From Saccharina japonica (lineage: Eukaryota > Sar > Phaeophyceae > Laminariales > Laminariaceae), in assembly GCA_008828725.1 (NCBI GenBank), contig MEHQ01003804.1, positions 178,059 through 242,058 of the forward strand: a stretch of 64,000 bases of DNA. Reading direction: 5' to 3'. Numbering within the stretch: the stretch's first letter is position 1; each line of letters starts with the position of its first letter. Positions 11,401 to 23,245 of this stretch are shown here, in pieces. Position numbers and translations under genes: made by a program. The notes below the pieces were generated by a model that did no database searches, was not told where the DNA came from, and was given only the letters and a program-made list of their open reading frames with translations.

Positions 11401-14400
11401 AGCTTCAACCTTTGTTATTCAGATCTCCGGTTGCCAGAGCAAAGTGATACTGGGTTGGTCAGTGGGAATTAGTGGACTGAAACGTGCTACGTACCCCTAT
11501 TGCAGCACGCGTGGTGTTGTCATCTCGTTAAATTGACTAGCATACGTTTAGCCCTCGATGGCCCTTAACTTAACAGACATGTTGATATATCGTACGAGTC
11601 AATGTACTAAAACCGGGAGCATTCATTTAGCCCTCCACCGATTCTATACCTTGAAGACATACGTCGAACACGTATTTTTTGTAGCTCCTTTACGGCTGAA
11701 ATCTCGTTGCGAGGACAAAACACTTGAACTTGAAGTAAGAAAATAGATTTCAGGTTGAGTGCCGTACTAAAGCACCACCATGAAGGCTGGGCGAAGAAAT
11801 CTTAAGCCGTTTCCTTGTCACCACTTTAAATGCCTTCCTCGCATGGTCCGATTAGTGTAGTTTGTGTCACTGCTGTGCTTGCTGTTCTCTATGGCTTTCA
11901 CGAGAGGGGTGGACTAACGTTGTACCAAATAGACTGGCGTATCTTTTCATACCCACCCATCCTTGTGTTAAAACTAATTGGTAGGTTTAACGTGCTATGC
12001 GTGGTACACTTGGGGTGATCGGGTTGTTTATACATATTACTTGCAAGACCCGTCGGTGTTTGTGTGCGATAGACTGCTCCAGTACTATATTCAAGGGGAT
12101 AGATACGAGACCCCTAGCGTCGCACTCGTGTATACGGACATTCCGGCATGCTTAAGTTCGCCGAGCAAAGACACCCTTCTTAGCGTACCATCGGTGCGAG
12201 AGGTAATGCCAAAAGACGGGACGACCTCTTTCGCTTGTGTTATAATACCAATGACAATTTCTACATAAGTCGGAATGTGTTATAAACTGCGCGATGGCTG
12301 TTCCGCGTATCCGTCCCTCCCCTTCCGACAGTGACCCCCCTCCCCCCCCTGTGCACGAGATAAGCCAACATCGCCCTGTATTTACAACAGCACGTAACCT
12401 ACAGTACTGCTGTTGACGTGTTAACTACCGGTAGATTGAAAGCATATTCTCTTTTTTAGCAAGACAGCTCATCCCGCCATACCTCCCCCCCAACTGACCC
12501 TTGAAACTTCGAAACGCCCAACCTGCCAGGTCGAGGTGATGGTGCTGTACACCAACGAATCCTTAATTGCGCTCGGAGATATTTCCGCGGAGCAGATGGA
12601 GACGCACATCATTGAGGCCACCGCGCGCACCAACGAAGCTTTCATCAATTCCAACGTCGCGCTGTTCTTCAAGGCCGTGCACATCGGCCTGGTGCGTGAA
12701 TTTCGTAAATATCTGTCTGGTCTGATCCCTTTCGTATTATTTTGTCACTGCAAGTTTTTGCCCAAAACCAGGCTTTGAACCCATTTAGCATAACGGCGCG
12801 CTTTATCCGGCGTTGGATACGCATCAATATGTGTCATTCGTGTGAAACCAAGCATGTTGCTAATACCCAGCATGTTTGTCCTTGTCCCTTACGCCAGAAA
12901 TAGCACCATTTCGATCAACGCTGGGCCGCCAAAATAAACGACTGGCGGCTTGACCATTTTCGTGCTGCACTGCACATAAACCCGGTTTGAACTCTTAACT
13001 ATGAAACAGTTTGTCCCCACGACGGAAGCACAGCTCTATCGAGCTCTAACGGTGTTAACCGAACCTCACCTATTTCCTCTTGATGGTTGTTTTTACTCCA
13101 GAACATCGGGACGTGATGTATTTTGTTTGAAGTTTGTGTTGGGACATGTCCAACATATATACACGCAATAGTAGTCGACCAACATGTTTGCAATTGATCG
13201 AGCTCCACTCTTCCCCGCCTTAAATTCAACTAAAAAACGTCAGTTCGATGGGCGAACAGCAGTGCAATGAAAGTAGTTGGCTCTAGTCAAATATAGGCGG
13301 CAGCTCTCACAAATGAATCTCACCCCCACCCTCAAAATGAATCACAAGAATCGCTGCGTTCTGAAACATCGCCATGGCACCAATCTGCCTTCTCCCGATT
13401 CACTCGTCGATTGCATTTTTTCGCAGTTCCCCTTCGCGCAGACGTGGACGACGACGTTAGACAGCTTGCTCGACGTCACTGGCGACGATGAGATGGGCGT
13501 GCTTCGGGATGACGTGGGAGCTGACCTGGTGCAGATTGTACATGATTTCGACGACGGATCCTGCGGACGGGCGTGAGTGGAAAACTGCCGCTGTAGTTAC
13601 GGGGAGTTTGCCGTAGATCGAACACGAGTTTCTGAGATACAAGTGTCCACCGGGCATCGCCGTTACGCTCCATGCAATAAATATCCTATTGGCACAACGA
13701 ACTGATTAGATTAAGGCGTGTTTGCCGTGGGTTTTTGTTTTGTTATTACCAAGAACGATGTTTGACGATTCTGTATCCACCGAGCATCACCGTTACGAAT
13801 AATGCATTAAATATCCTATTTGCACAACGATTTGGTTGGATGGAGTCGGGGTGACTTGTTGTCCCCCCACCAACGCAAACCAGTCGAGAACTACATTTCG
13901 ACAAACCTGCTGCGCGAGTTGCCAGAGGCATTCTTCCGTGGCACCCTTTTGAGGTTTGTTCTGTTTTCATGGTTAGTTTCGTTTTTGTTTAATGTGGAAT
14001 AGTGAAGCATCCGTGTGAGTCTGCTTGAGCTTTATACTGACTGGGTTTTTGCGGAGAGAACCTTTAAACCCCGGCATAATAACTTAGGTCGGGATAAGAA
14101 GGATGTTACAAGACAAAACCGAAGCCTTGGCAACTACTGTTGTAACCAAACGAGTTTGGATGGCTAGCTGTCGCTCCCGCTGCTGTTCGCCACCCACGAT
14201 CAAAATTCGCCAGTACACGAATGGATAATAACACGTTTATCACCATGTACCGCTCAGCTCTTGATATTTACAAGAAACAAAATTGGGATTTAACTGTATT
14301 CACGCGTTGAACTAACTTGTTGTTCCGGGGCATGGATATATTATTGACTAAGGTCTTAGTCGAAATGAGGTTCTCCAAACCGAACGTACTCAAGACTTTC

Positions 14401-17400
14401 CCATCCACAGCTGACACTCACGTAGTGGGAGCTCTTTGGCCCAAGGAGCGCTGGGTGAAAGCAGTTCGACGACCGACGAAGCCGTCAAGCCAGATGCGAT
14501 CGTGACTTTGTCTTGCTCGACCCAGGCTACAACAGAAGTGGATCCTTTAGTTTCTGAGAGTGGCCACTCCAGAAGCTCTATACCCCATCGAGAATATTGT
14601 TTTGGACGAACGTAAAACGTGCTAACCGACGGCAACCCCATTGCCCAAGTATACAACGACAAAGACCGCAACACATAAAAAAACGTTGGGACGAATTTGA
14701 GATGAGGAGCCCGATCATTCAGAAACCGTATCAAGCCGAATTGTCTACCTCTATTCTAGCACGCGTCTCTCATACGATCCCGTGGGCGGCCTCATCTATT
14801 CCTCAACGTCGCCCACCCCCCGCATCCCCCTCAAAGGTGGCAATTCAACGGCAACTCCAGCTACGGCTTCTCGGCTGTGGAGGCAACGTGTCTCGCCGAC
14901 AGCACCGTCGCCAACGCGTACGGCCACAACTTGGGCTGCTTCCGCAACTGGGGAGATTCGGACTTCAACAACGAGTACGCACACGGATTCCGTTACTGCA
15001 GTGGCGTCGATCCGTGAGTAGACCTCCGTACCGTAATTGGTGGACAGTCAAGGTTGCACCCGAGACATGGTCATGGTAGATTATGTGCCATATGTTCTTG
15101 TTAATAGGTGCGTGCACGAGCAGCACAATAGTCGACCGGAAATACGACCTTGGAAACGTGATGGTGCGCCCGAACCAATTAATTTTTTAACCGGGCTACT
15201 ACATCCCCCTTGAATATAACGTACGCCTCCGCCGCCCCGCTCCGTCCGAACGGATTCGTGCTGATGGATTGTTTTATCAGGTATCGAACGGTCATGAGCA
15301 GTACGTGTGGATCGCCCTTCGTGAACTATTTCTCTAACCCTGACGTGGTCGTTCTCGACAAACCGACTGGCACGGCGACAGAAGACAACGCCCGCGCCAT
15401 CGAGGATAACATGGTGAACTCAGGGAGACCGTGTATTTCATCGAGGCTGTCTTACGAGAACGATGCCCACAAATAACCCGAGCCATTTATTTTGTTGAAA
15501 CTCGAATGATATTGTTAGCGAATGCTTGCGCTACACCTAAGTGATGAAAGCCAAAGTGTGGTGCAGCATAAATAGTGATGAGTTCGCACAGCGGATGCGG
15601 TCAGTTTTACGACATATATTTCTCTTGAACGGGGAGGTTGCCAACACGGAGCAAGGCGACGATAAACTAGGGAACATCCGGTGGAGAGCGTTCGGAATGG
15701 ATGGTACCATAACGTTTGTCGAAAACATGATATCTGATGAGGAATCCCACCTCTGTTCGAGCTCAACGTTTTCCAACGGTATGTACAAGACAAATTGTGC
15801 ATGACGATACGCCGTATCCCTTATCCCAGAGAGCAGGTAATTCCGCCAGCCGAGGAAAACGATGGTAGTTAACTGTTCCAACGTAAAGTACGGGTGACCT
15901 CATTTTTGGGGTATACACCTAGATGACTCCGCGAAGTACAGCAGTAGGTACTGCTGTAGAAAGATAAAATACAGTTTTAACAGTCAGTGCAGCATTGACG
16001 AAATACCCAGGGCGGTGTTGGTTGTTCTTCAAAGTCACGAAAGGAGGTGCTTCTGAGTTTAACGTTATTGATATGGTGCTAAGGTTACTCCGGTAGGATA
16101 TTAACCGCATGGTACGAGCAGCTTAGTGTTTTGGAGGCACCAAACATAACTCTTGTTGCAAGGTAACACGTGCTCAGCCCTACAGCTGAACAGGTTACCG
16201 TCTTTAACTCTACCGTGCAATGTTACAAGGGGCTGACACCCCTTTTGTTTCCTTCAGTCCGTATCAATGCAGTCAGACACTACGTTCGTGCAATACCCTT
16301 CATCCTCTCACGCAGCCGACCACAACCCTCCCCGTGGCTTTCCTGGACTTTCCCTTCAGGTTGCCATTTCAAACTTCAGGGCAAGCGTTTTGGCTACGAC
16401 ACCACTCACTCCATCTCCCACCAACGTACCTCCAACTACGGTGCCTCCTACAGTTGCGCCGACTCCCGTCCTCCCTGCTATCACGCTCTCCCCTACAGTG
16501 CCACCCACGCCAACTACGGCGCCTCCCACGCTACTACCAACTACCACCGCACCTGCCACACCACCGACCATCACCGCACCTCCCACATCATTGCCCACCA
16601 CCGAACCTATCACAGCATCGCCCGTCACCGCTCTTCCTACGGCGTACACGCTAGAGGGGTGCTACGGAGACAACACAGCAAACCGCACGCTTTCCGGAGG
16701 GTACATAAAGGGGTCCATTACCATGACGACTGAGGTGCGCAGGCGTTTTCAGCTCTAAAACGATTATAACCAGCTTCAAACGAAACGTGTTGTAGAATAT
16801 CGACGAAGTCGTTCCGTATATAAACAGCTGGGCACCGGTAGCCGCCGATACCCTCAAGGCTGATTAGGTTCGCTGACGACCAAGTGGTCGTGCAGGCTAC
16901 TATTGTTTGGTTCAGGCGGGTTTTTCGATAAACTGACAAGTGCAGTGTTTTTTCCTTTTTTTTCGTGTTTTCCTTCTTAGAGGTTTACGTGAACGGCAAA
17001 CGCGCTGAAGCCTAACGGTGTAAAAGGCAACATCATGCACAAGTAACGCGTTTATGAAGCTTACGCTATTCGCAAATGGGTAGGAACAACGAGTTTAAAT
17101 GAACTAGCCTTTCTCGCAACCAAACACATCGAACAATGGGGCACCCGCCCACTGAACAACATGGTGATGGCTTCAATCACATGCTCGACCAGTGCTAAGT
17201 ACTCACCCTCGCCACCACTAGATAGTTGTGGATAACCCTGCAACCACGCTCGGTAAAAAGATTCATTAAAGTCAGGCGTTGGACTTGGGTAAACGATATA
17301 CCACACGGAAGCGTCGGATTGTGCACACCAAACTTAGTAAATGTATCTCTGTCCTAAACATCGCATACCGAACCCAATTTTTTATGCACGGGTCACAGGG

Positions 17401-20400
17401 CTGAACAATATACACTAAACATTGTCGAACTACGTGGGTGTAGTGTAGCAGTAAATCGTTATTGTGGGTCCAAAACGTAGGATCGAGCGTGTCAAAGCGG
17501 GCTCCAGATCGAGATATATCGCTGTATTACCCTTGCTTTCGCTGGGTATTGTGTCAATCTACATTTTCAGCTGTTCGTAACTTCGGAGATATGACTATGC
17601 CGCTCACCCGCCTAACACCATAAACAGTAAGTTTCGACGCCGTTAAAGAAAATGTTAGAGCTGCAGTTCAGTGCAAATGTAAGTTGTTGAGTAGCCGCTT
17701 TTTGATGTCGCGCAGAATGAATTTCCCAACAATTGTTTTGATCCAAGGATGCATTCGGCATGCCCGCCGACTTGAACATTCGTGGTGTGCCAATACGTAT
17801 ACACTGGTATCGCTACCATCAAGCCTGCCGATTGTTGCTGCATGTACCTACAAAGCATTACGGACAGATGGTAGGCAATTTTGTGACATATTCGAGTCCG
17901 CTGTTGACTTACTGATCGCAGGTTTGCGCTGCGTTCTGCGAAGGGTCTCCGTACTTCGGAACGGAACTGGGTCAAGAGGTAACCGTCCTGCCCTGCGTCC
18001 GGCCCACTAGTGAAGGCCCGATATCGCCGACCATGTCGTAAACGAACCAGCCCTTCAAACGCGTGCTGCTGTTGATACAGATGCTAGTCGGGTTACGTGA
18101 ACTAGCTTGTTCGAATCCATGGTTTCGATGAAACACGATGGAGCTTGTGTGTTGAGCTAACATCTAAGACACCCGCCCGTGGCGTTGCCCTCTTTGTCAT
18201 TTCACCGGGTGTGCTTTTGTATTTCCGTTCGGCATATATGCGAACATTAGGGAGTCCTGTTGTGTCGACCACGTATATGTTGGGTAAACCGTGTGACTGG
18301 TATACGCGCAGCACGCGATAACTTGACTAAACGCCTATTATTATCCTCACACCTGACATGTGTAGCATTTGCTTGGCCCCGATTTCGTTATGGATGTTAA
18401 TTGCAAGGGGGAAAGTGTTGCCCGTACCACTGTAGCTCGTGATGCGCGGTGCGAACTCTTCCGATCCAAATGGACTTTGTCACGGTGGGTTGCGCTTCTT
18501 GTGTAGGGGGGCATCACGTTGTGTGCATGGACCTCCCTCACACCACTACCGTTTGCAGGCACAACCTTGTGTTGGCACGCCGTGCCGCTAACTAGTAGGT
18601 GTATTAAAGCCATCTACCTCAGTTAGAAACATCCGCCCCACGGGTCGCCCTCGGGGGTAGTAGAACGCCCAAGTGCTGCTACAGTTGATGCCCTGAGTTC
18701 AAATCCCAGTGGTGATAATTTATATCCTTACAAAAATACAAGCAATCAACTGCTGAGCGTGCGTAGCAGTGGTAGGTGTAACTCGACGCGGGTAGCAAGC
18801 GCTGGATCAATATCGTGGCAAAATCACGAACCGTCGTGATGATGGGGAGGGGGTACCTGCTACACGACCCCGGATCTGAGCTACGACTAGAAGGTCGAGA
18901 TATTATAAGGACAATTATGACTAGTGAGAACAACACATATAAATAAAGGCTGCACCTTGACAGCAACCCTATCATCCGATACCCCGGTAAAAAACGTGAA
19001 CATCGCCAGCCTTTCCCGTTTAACTCTTACGTTGACCTGCTTCTTGTACCCAGTGCTTCTGCGGGGTGGAAACGGACGTCCCAGACGAGCTCGGCGATGC
19101 CCTGTGCGACTACAACTGCACCGGAGATTCTTCACAGACGTGCGGTGGCCTGTTGGCCATTAGCGTGTACACGTTCGGCATGGACGTGACTCCCTCTAAC
19201 CCGGGGTTTCTGGGGTGCTGGGCGGACCCCGTGAGCGACCGCATCATGAACATTTCCGAATCGAACTCCGCCATGACCATCGAGGTGGGCAGGTGTAGCT
19301 CTCGTGTGCTGTTGGCAATATTGTAGAAAAGCGCGTACTAGTTGTAGGCTGACGAGCCAAGGGCTTACGCAGCAAGATATTTCAAACATAACGTGAACGT
19401 GAATCCGTGGACGCGTCGTGTAACCGTGTTGTTAGGCGCCGTCATCAATGTCTCGTCGCATTCTCCCTCGAAATACAAGCGACTTGAGGTGCACACGTTG
19501 GATTCTACCTTCGTGTCGTTAATATTCTGGGGCGGGTTACATGAGCTTTCCTAGTACCGGTATTGGGATTGTCGTATCGGGTAGCACTCTCTTTCCTTTG
19601 TCAAAATGAGTTCTTCGGGAGGAATGGAGCTCGTTAAATGTGGACTCTTAGAAACAATATGTTGCACCTCTCCCGTAGCACATGCGTCTTCGTGCTTTCT
19701 CATGCCATTGCTCACTCAAATTTTCACTCAAACACGATACGGGTTATGCACCGTTTCGAAGATGATTACTTTAGCTCCGGTAGGAAGGGGCTCTATAATT
19801 AAGTAATCGCGTCGGAATGTCACTATATTTGGCAGTGGTTTTTTGTATTCATATTCGTGGGTCAGTTTAATTCTTCATCGGATTGCATTTACAGTTTCCT
19901 TAAGGTTCGTTCTCGGGTGGGCTATATGGAGGTCCTCGTGTGACCCGCCCCCAAAACGAAAACAATGATGCTCCTCTATCACAGCACGTGAGGCGTGCTA
20001 CGAGAGAGGTCGATTTTTTTACCCAAATTATTGCCTGAAAAGCTGGGGTTTCTTAACCCCGGTATAGTGGGAATGTCACATTTTCATTTTTTCAAGATGA
20101 TGTTGTGTTAACCCAGGCCGCGAGACTACTGTTCGCCGGGATGCTCGTTCATGCTTCTCTCACGGTACATTTTCGGAGTGAGGTTAATACGCTATCCCGA
20201 AACGAACCTCATAACCTAATTATTTCATCGAAAAGCGTCAATAATAAGATTGGTACACCTCTGAACCTCGGGAAATAATTGGCGCACCTTTATACATTAG
20301 AATGCGTCGCTTCGTCCGTGGATGCTAAGGTACGGCGAGGTACGTTTTGAGTTTTAACAGACAAATTGGCGGAGGCGCGTGCTGTGGTGTGGGATTGCTC

Positions 20401-23245
20401 CTAACGTTCCATTCGGCCTCTCATGCAAGGACTTCCCTCTTCCTGTCTCTTTTGTTTTTACGCCAAAACATAGCGAAACACATTGCTCGCGGCCCCTGGT
20501 GTAGGTATACACGACGGCCAACGAGTGAAAAATATTCATCCGGCGATAGGGGAGCACCAAGAGTATTGCTGCACACCCACTTTCTCACTTGATGAGGCAT
20601 ACACCCCTTTTACCTAGACCCTGGCGTTCGAACAAGAAACTATGAAAGTGCAATCCGTTGACCTAGGCATACGATGAACACATACCATTACCATTCATCG
20701 AGTATGTTTATTTGAAGCTCGTGCGTTGAGGAGTCCGGGGAGTAAATACATATTTTGCGCAGAATGTGGAAACGAGACACGGATGTCGTAGCACGTTCTA
20801 CGCTGATCGTTAAACGTTTGAGAACATGCCTCGGCCACGAAGTATTTCCTCTGGTGTTGCGCTTGGCAGTAACGAGTATGGTAAGCACAAACCGCTCGTT
20901 GTAATTCAGCTATCGATAATGGTCCCTCGATGAACATAATACCCCCTTTTTTGCCAGTACGAGTCGAGACATACCGCACGAAACTGAACAAGCCTACCCC
21001 CCACCACCACCACCGACACTCCCGTCGCCGCAACGAAAGGGGTGCGTCTAGTCAATGTTCAAAGGACTTAAAGCAAGGAACTAATGAGTAGCCCCCCCTC
21101 CCATTGCCCATTTAACACACAGGACATGTAGTATGTAGACAAAACGACAATAGAAGTACGTGGTTATTGCCCGCTCGCTACTCCCCTCCCCTCGCTTGGT
21201 GTAATGGCTAAGGCAAGCAACAAATGAGTACGTCCCCCCCTTTCCCGCCCACCCCCCGCAGCTTGGTGTTGTTGTTCCTCGTTACGCGCGAACGATAGAT
21301 TTGCGTGGAAATCTGCAGCGCCTACCCCTTCTACGGAACCCAGTGGGGCAAGGAGGTAAGGCATTCTCACACTTGGAAACCCGTACCAAGATAGTATGTG
21401 AGTAATGAAGGCGCCAACACCAAAACGAAATCGAGCCTGAGTTATGTCCCACTGTTTTTCCTGCGGCCCGATACGGTGCTGCTCTGAAGCCTCGCAATGT
21501 TGGCCGTGATATACCCACACACGCAACCGAGCGCACTGAGCCGAGCTTCTTGTTACCATTTTCCACAACCTCGTTTATTGTATGTATTCGCCAACAGTGC
21601 TGGTGTGGCGACGAGACCACCGACTTCATGAAAAACGGAGAATCGGACGCGTGCGTCAGTGAATGCGCCGGAAACAACGCACAGACCTGCGGTGGATTCC
21701 AGGCCATGAGTGTCTACCTACACGAACCACAGACAGTTTCCCCTCCCGAGTTCCTGGGGTGCTGGAATGACACGTCCGACGGCCGTATCATGGAGTGGGC
21801 AGCGTCCACCCAGACTATGACGAATGATGTGAGTGCGAGGAGGTTTCCTCTTGTCAAGCAAATATGGAAGATTGATATTTGCGTATCGAAGCCGAACACA
21901 CGTGTTTACCATGACGACGTGGTCCTACGCTCGAGTATATGGTTAAGTGGTACATCACAGCGCACTGTTAACGCAAGTTCTATTTACGACACCAGGGACG
22001 TATGTACTATGTGCAACCTAGGGCTAGCGCCACGGGCGGAGCCGTGGCCGTACCGATAGAACAATATATGTCACGAGCAACATACCTTCCGGCAAGATCG
22101 CAAGTATTCCATGAACGTTTCGGTTGGCTGCATCATGAGTTTAGATTTGCACGCAAACAGCCCTAAACGTTCACCGCGACTCGCGAGTTTGTTTGATTAT
22201 GGATCATTTACTCCGTATATATATATGTTCCGGCGCGGCGCAGGAGGCCTCATCCAATCCAATACTTACTTCAAATGATACACGGTAGGGAGACAGAATA
22301 CATTAGTTTATTGTTGTATACACCACGCCAGTGATCAGATGTTTGTGCCAATCGCGTCCGTACTGTGGTAATCGCGTTGCCATGGACTGTCAATTTGTAA
22401 TTCTCGCTTAACCGAACTACTCAACGCGAACGTCGACAGACAATCCTCTAAACAAAGGCAGACCATCATGAGACAAAAAGGAAACACGATTTTTCGATCG
22501 CGCCGGTATATAGACGAGTGCTAATATGAACTTAATTGGCACTAATCGTACGTCGCATGCATCTCCATGCATTAAAACGCGACTACTGCCGGTTGCACTT
22601 CACCGAGATCGTCCAACCCCCCCGATCGGCCTCACCACGCGCTTGGCGCTTGCACCTGATTCCTCGTGGATGACAGGTGTGCGGAGAAATATGCAGCTCT
22701 TACGCTTTCTACGGAACTCAGTTTGGACAGGAGGTGAACCATGTTGGACGTTGGCAAAATGTAGTACACCGACATAAATAGCCCGCTCTGTTAATCAGGG
22801 CGCAAAACTGGCGGTAAAAAATGGTACCGGTAAAACATTAGACGCGGTCTGACAACGTTGCAAGAAAATGGAACTGGTATTGGCTAACCGCGGTCTGATG
22901 ATATTGCAAGCAAATTGTACTGGTGTTACATATAAAGCGGTCTGATAATGGTGAAAGCAAGCCTCAAATCCTGCTCCCTTCACAAAGTCGACTATGTCCC
23001 AAACAATATATTCGAAGCTTGGCAGTGCTGTTCGCCACCACGAATGCATCGATCTGCTCCCCTGGTGTTACTCATTTTTCGTGCGTTATTTTTGTACGCT
23101 CGATCTGTCACAGTGCTGGTGCGGCGACGCTGATACCGACCACACGCTGCACGGACCATCTGCCTCGTGCAACGTGACGTGCACTGGAGATGCTGACATG
23201 ATCTGCGGCGGTAGCTTCGCCATGTCCGTGTGGCAATACCAGTAA
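5431..23245 (+). CDS. Secreted WSC-domain protein with reprolysin-like pseudo-metalloprotease domain, copy 1 (complete, 17 exons)
   Basis: Exons joined by GT-AG sites with matching phase and by comparison with the second copy: 5431-5617, 6279-6445, 7038-7133, 7912-8013, 9922-10001, 10731-10818, 12530-12691, 13427-13572, 14837-15013, 15281-15413, 16360-16734, 17922-17978, 19054-19284, 21299-21355, 21598-21828, 22677-22733, 23114-23245. The sum is 2478 nt, or 825 residues plus TAA. Order of parts: signal peptide (about 1-21), propeptide (to about 233), metzincin-like domain (about 241-456), Pro/Thr linker (457-545), three WSC domains (about 546-631, 642-727, 738-825). There is no membrane segment after the signal peptide, so a secreted soluble protein is inferred. 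WSC domains are known as carbohydrate-binding modules, which suggests the cell wall or matrix as the site of action. The start is the only ATG ahead of the signal peptide and is matched in copy 2. The substrate is unknown. Confidence 0.88.
7300..7476. mobile_element. MITE with CAGTACAGGA inverted ends and TA flanks, in intron 3 of copy 1
   Basis: The ends are inverted repeats, CAGTACAGGACACCTA on the left and the complement of TAGGTATCCTGTACTG on the right. TA lies on both sides (7298-7299 and 7477-7478), as expected of Tc1/mariner-type target duplication. It is 177 bp and non-coding. The corresponding intron of copy 2 is only 203 bp and lacks it. Confidence 0.65.
9239..9509. mobile_element. 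Rearranged member of the CAGTACAGGA MITE family, in intron 4 of copy 1
   Basis: It begins AGTACAGGACAATTAACAGG and contains AATAAGAAATCCAGC as in the 49222 copy. An internal segment of about 83 bp is duplicated in tandem (from about 9294 and 9377, both with ACAGTCGATATCTT and AAGAAAACAACCCT). The ends are eroded. Confidence 0.45.
11070..11310. mobile_element. Solo end of the long-inverted-repeat family, in intron 6 of copy 1
   Basis: One complete terminal repeat, from TTTTCTCTTGCATGCA to AAGTGAAGAACACACACACA, very close to the end at 1-245 (both contain TGTGCTGGATGTCGACGGG). No partner end is nearby. Intron 6 of copy 2 (910 bp against 1711 bp) has no such sequence. Confidence 0.65.
12060..12200 (+). 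other. Conserved island in intron 6 of copy 1 (partner at about 55020-55110)
   Basis: A block including GCGTCGC, CTCGTGTATACGG and CGGCAT is matched in intron 6 of copy 2 (GCGTCGCCCTCGTCTGTACC). An open frame exists in both but the splice signals are not shared, so I do not call it an exon. It may be a regulatory or structural intron element. Confidence 0.3.
12530..15413 (+). other. Copy 1 exons 7-10: metzincin (reprolysin-like) domain with degenerate zinc site
   Basis: Exon 7 opens with VEVMVLYT, the usual first strand of reprolysin-like peptidases, followed by a helix with NEAFINSNV. Exon 8 has VLRDDVGADLV and ends CGRA, matching the family strand ahead of the active-site helix. Exon 9 carries the helix itself, but the motif HExxHxxGxxH reads NAYGHNLGCFR at residues 369-379. 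The first His is Asn, the catalytic Glu is Ala, the middle His (373) and Gly (376) remain, and the third His is Arg. Exon 10 keeps the Met-turn (VMSSTCG, Met407) and the SNPDV segment. The fold is therefore probably kept and proteolysis lost; this is inferred from residues only. Confidence 0.8.
13639..13845 (+). repeat. Tandem duplication in intron 8 of copy 1
   Basis: Two segments of about 77 bp starting near 13639 and 13768 share GTCCACCGGGCATC/TATCCACCGAGCATC, CCGTTACG and AATATCCTATT with GCACAACGA. Copy 2 has only one related segment (about 56655-56735). Confidence 0.45.
16360..23245 (+). other. Copy 1 exons 11-17: Pro/Thr linker and three WSC domains
   Basis: Exon 11 begins with VAISNFRASV, the end of the protease domain, then about 89 residues of Pro/Thr/Ala-rich linker, probably extended and O-glycosylated, then the first WSC half (GCYGD). 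Each WSC domain is split over three exons in the same way: a half ending in MT(I/T)E or MTND, a 57-nt exon (VCAAFC, ICVEIC or VCGEIC with a YFGTE/FYGTQ motif), and a third exon beginning C(F/W)CG and holding TCGG or ICGG then MSVY-like residues. All boundaries are phase 0. The last domain ends at VWQYQ directly before the stop, so there is no anchor. Confidence 0.85.
18645..18912 (+). mobile_element. Old SINE in intron 12 of copy 1, shared with copy 2
   Basis: The head has a B box (GAGTTCAAATCCC, about 18692). The 3' end has the family words CGACCCCGGATCTGAGCTACGA. It lies 142 bp before exon 13. A SINE of the same type, strand and position occurs in copy 2 (61616-61885). Confidence 0.55.

Noticed and set aside
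14597-15079. 160-codon open frame over exon 9 of copy 1
   Set aside because: It is in another frame from the conserved one. Only the frame with SYGFSAVEATC and GHNLGC is shared with copy 2.
16170-16733. Long His/Arg/Ser-rich frames over exon 11
   Set aside because: Shifted readings of the Pro/Thr linker. The true frame is fixed by VAISNF at the start and GCYGD at the end, and by splice phase.
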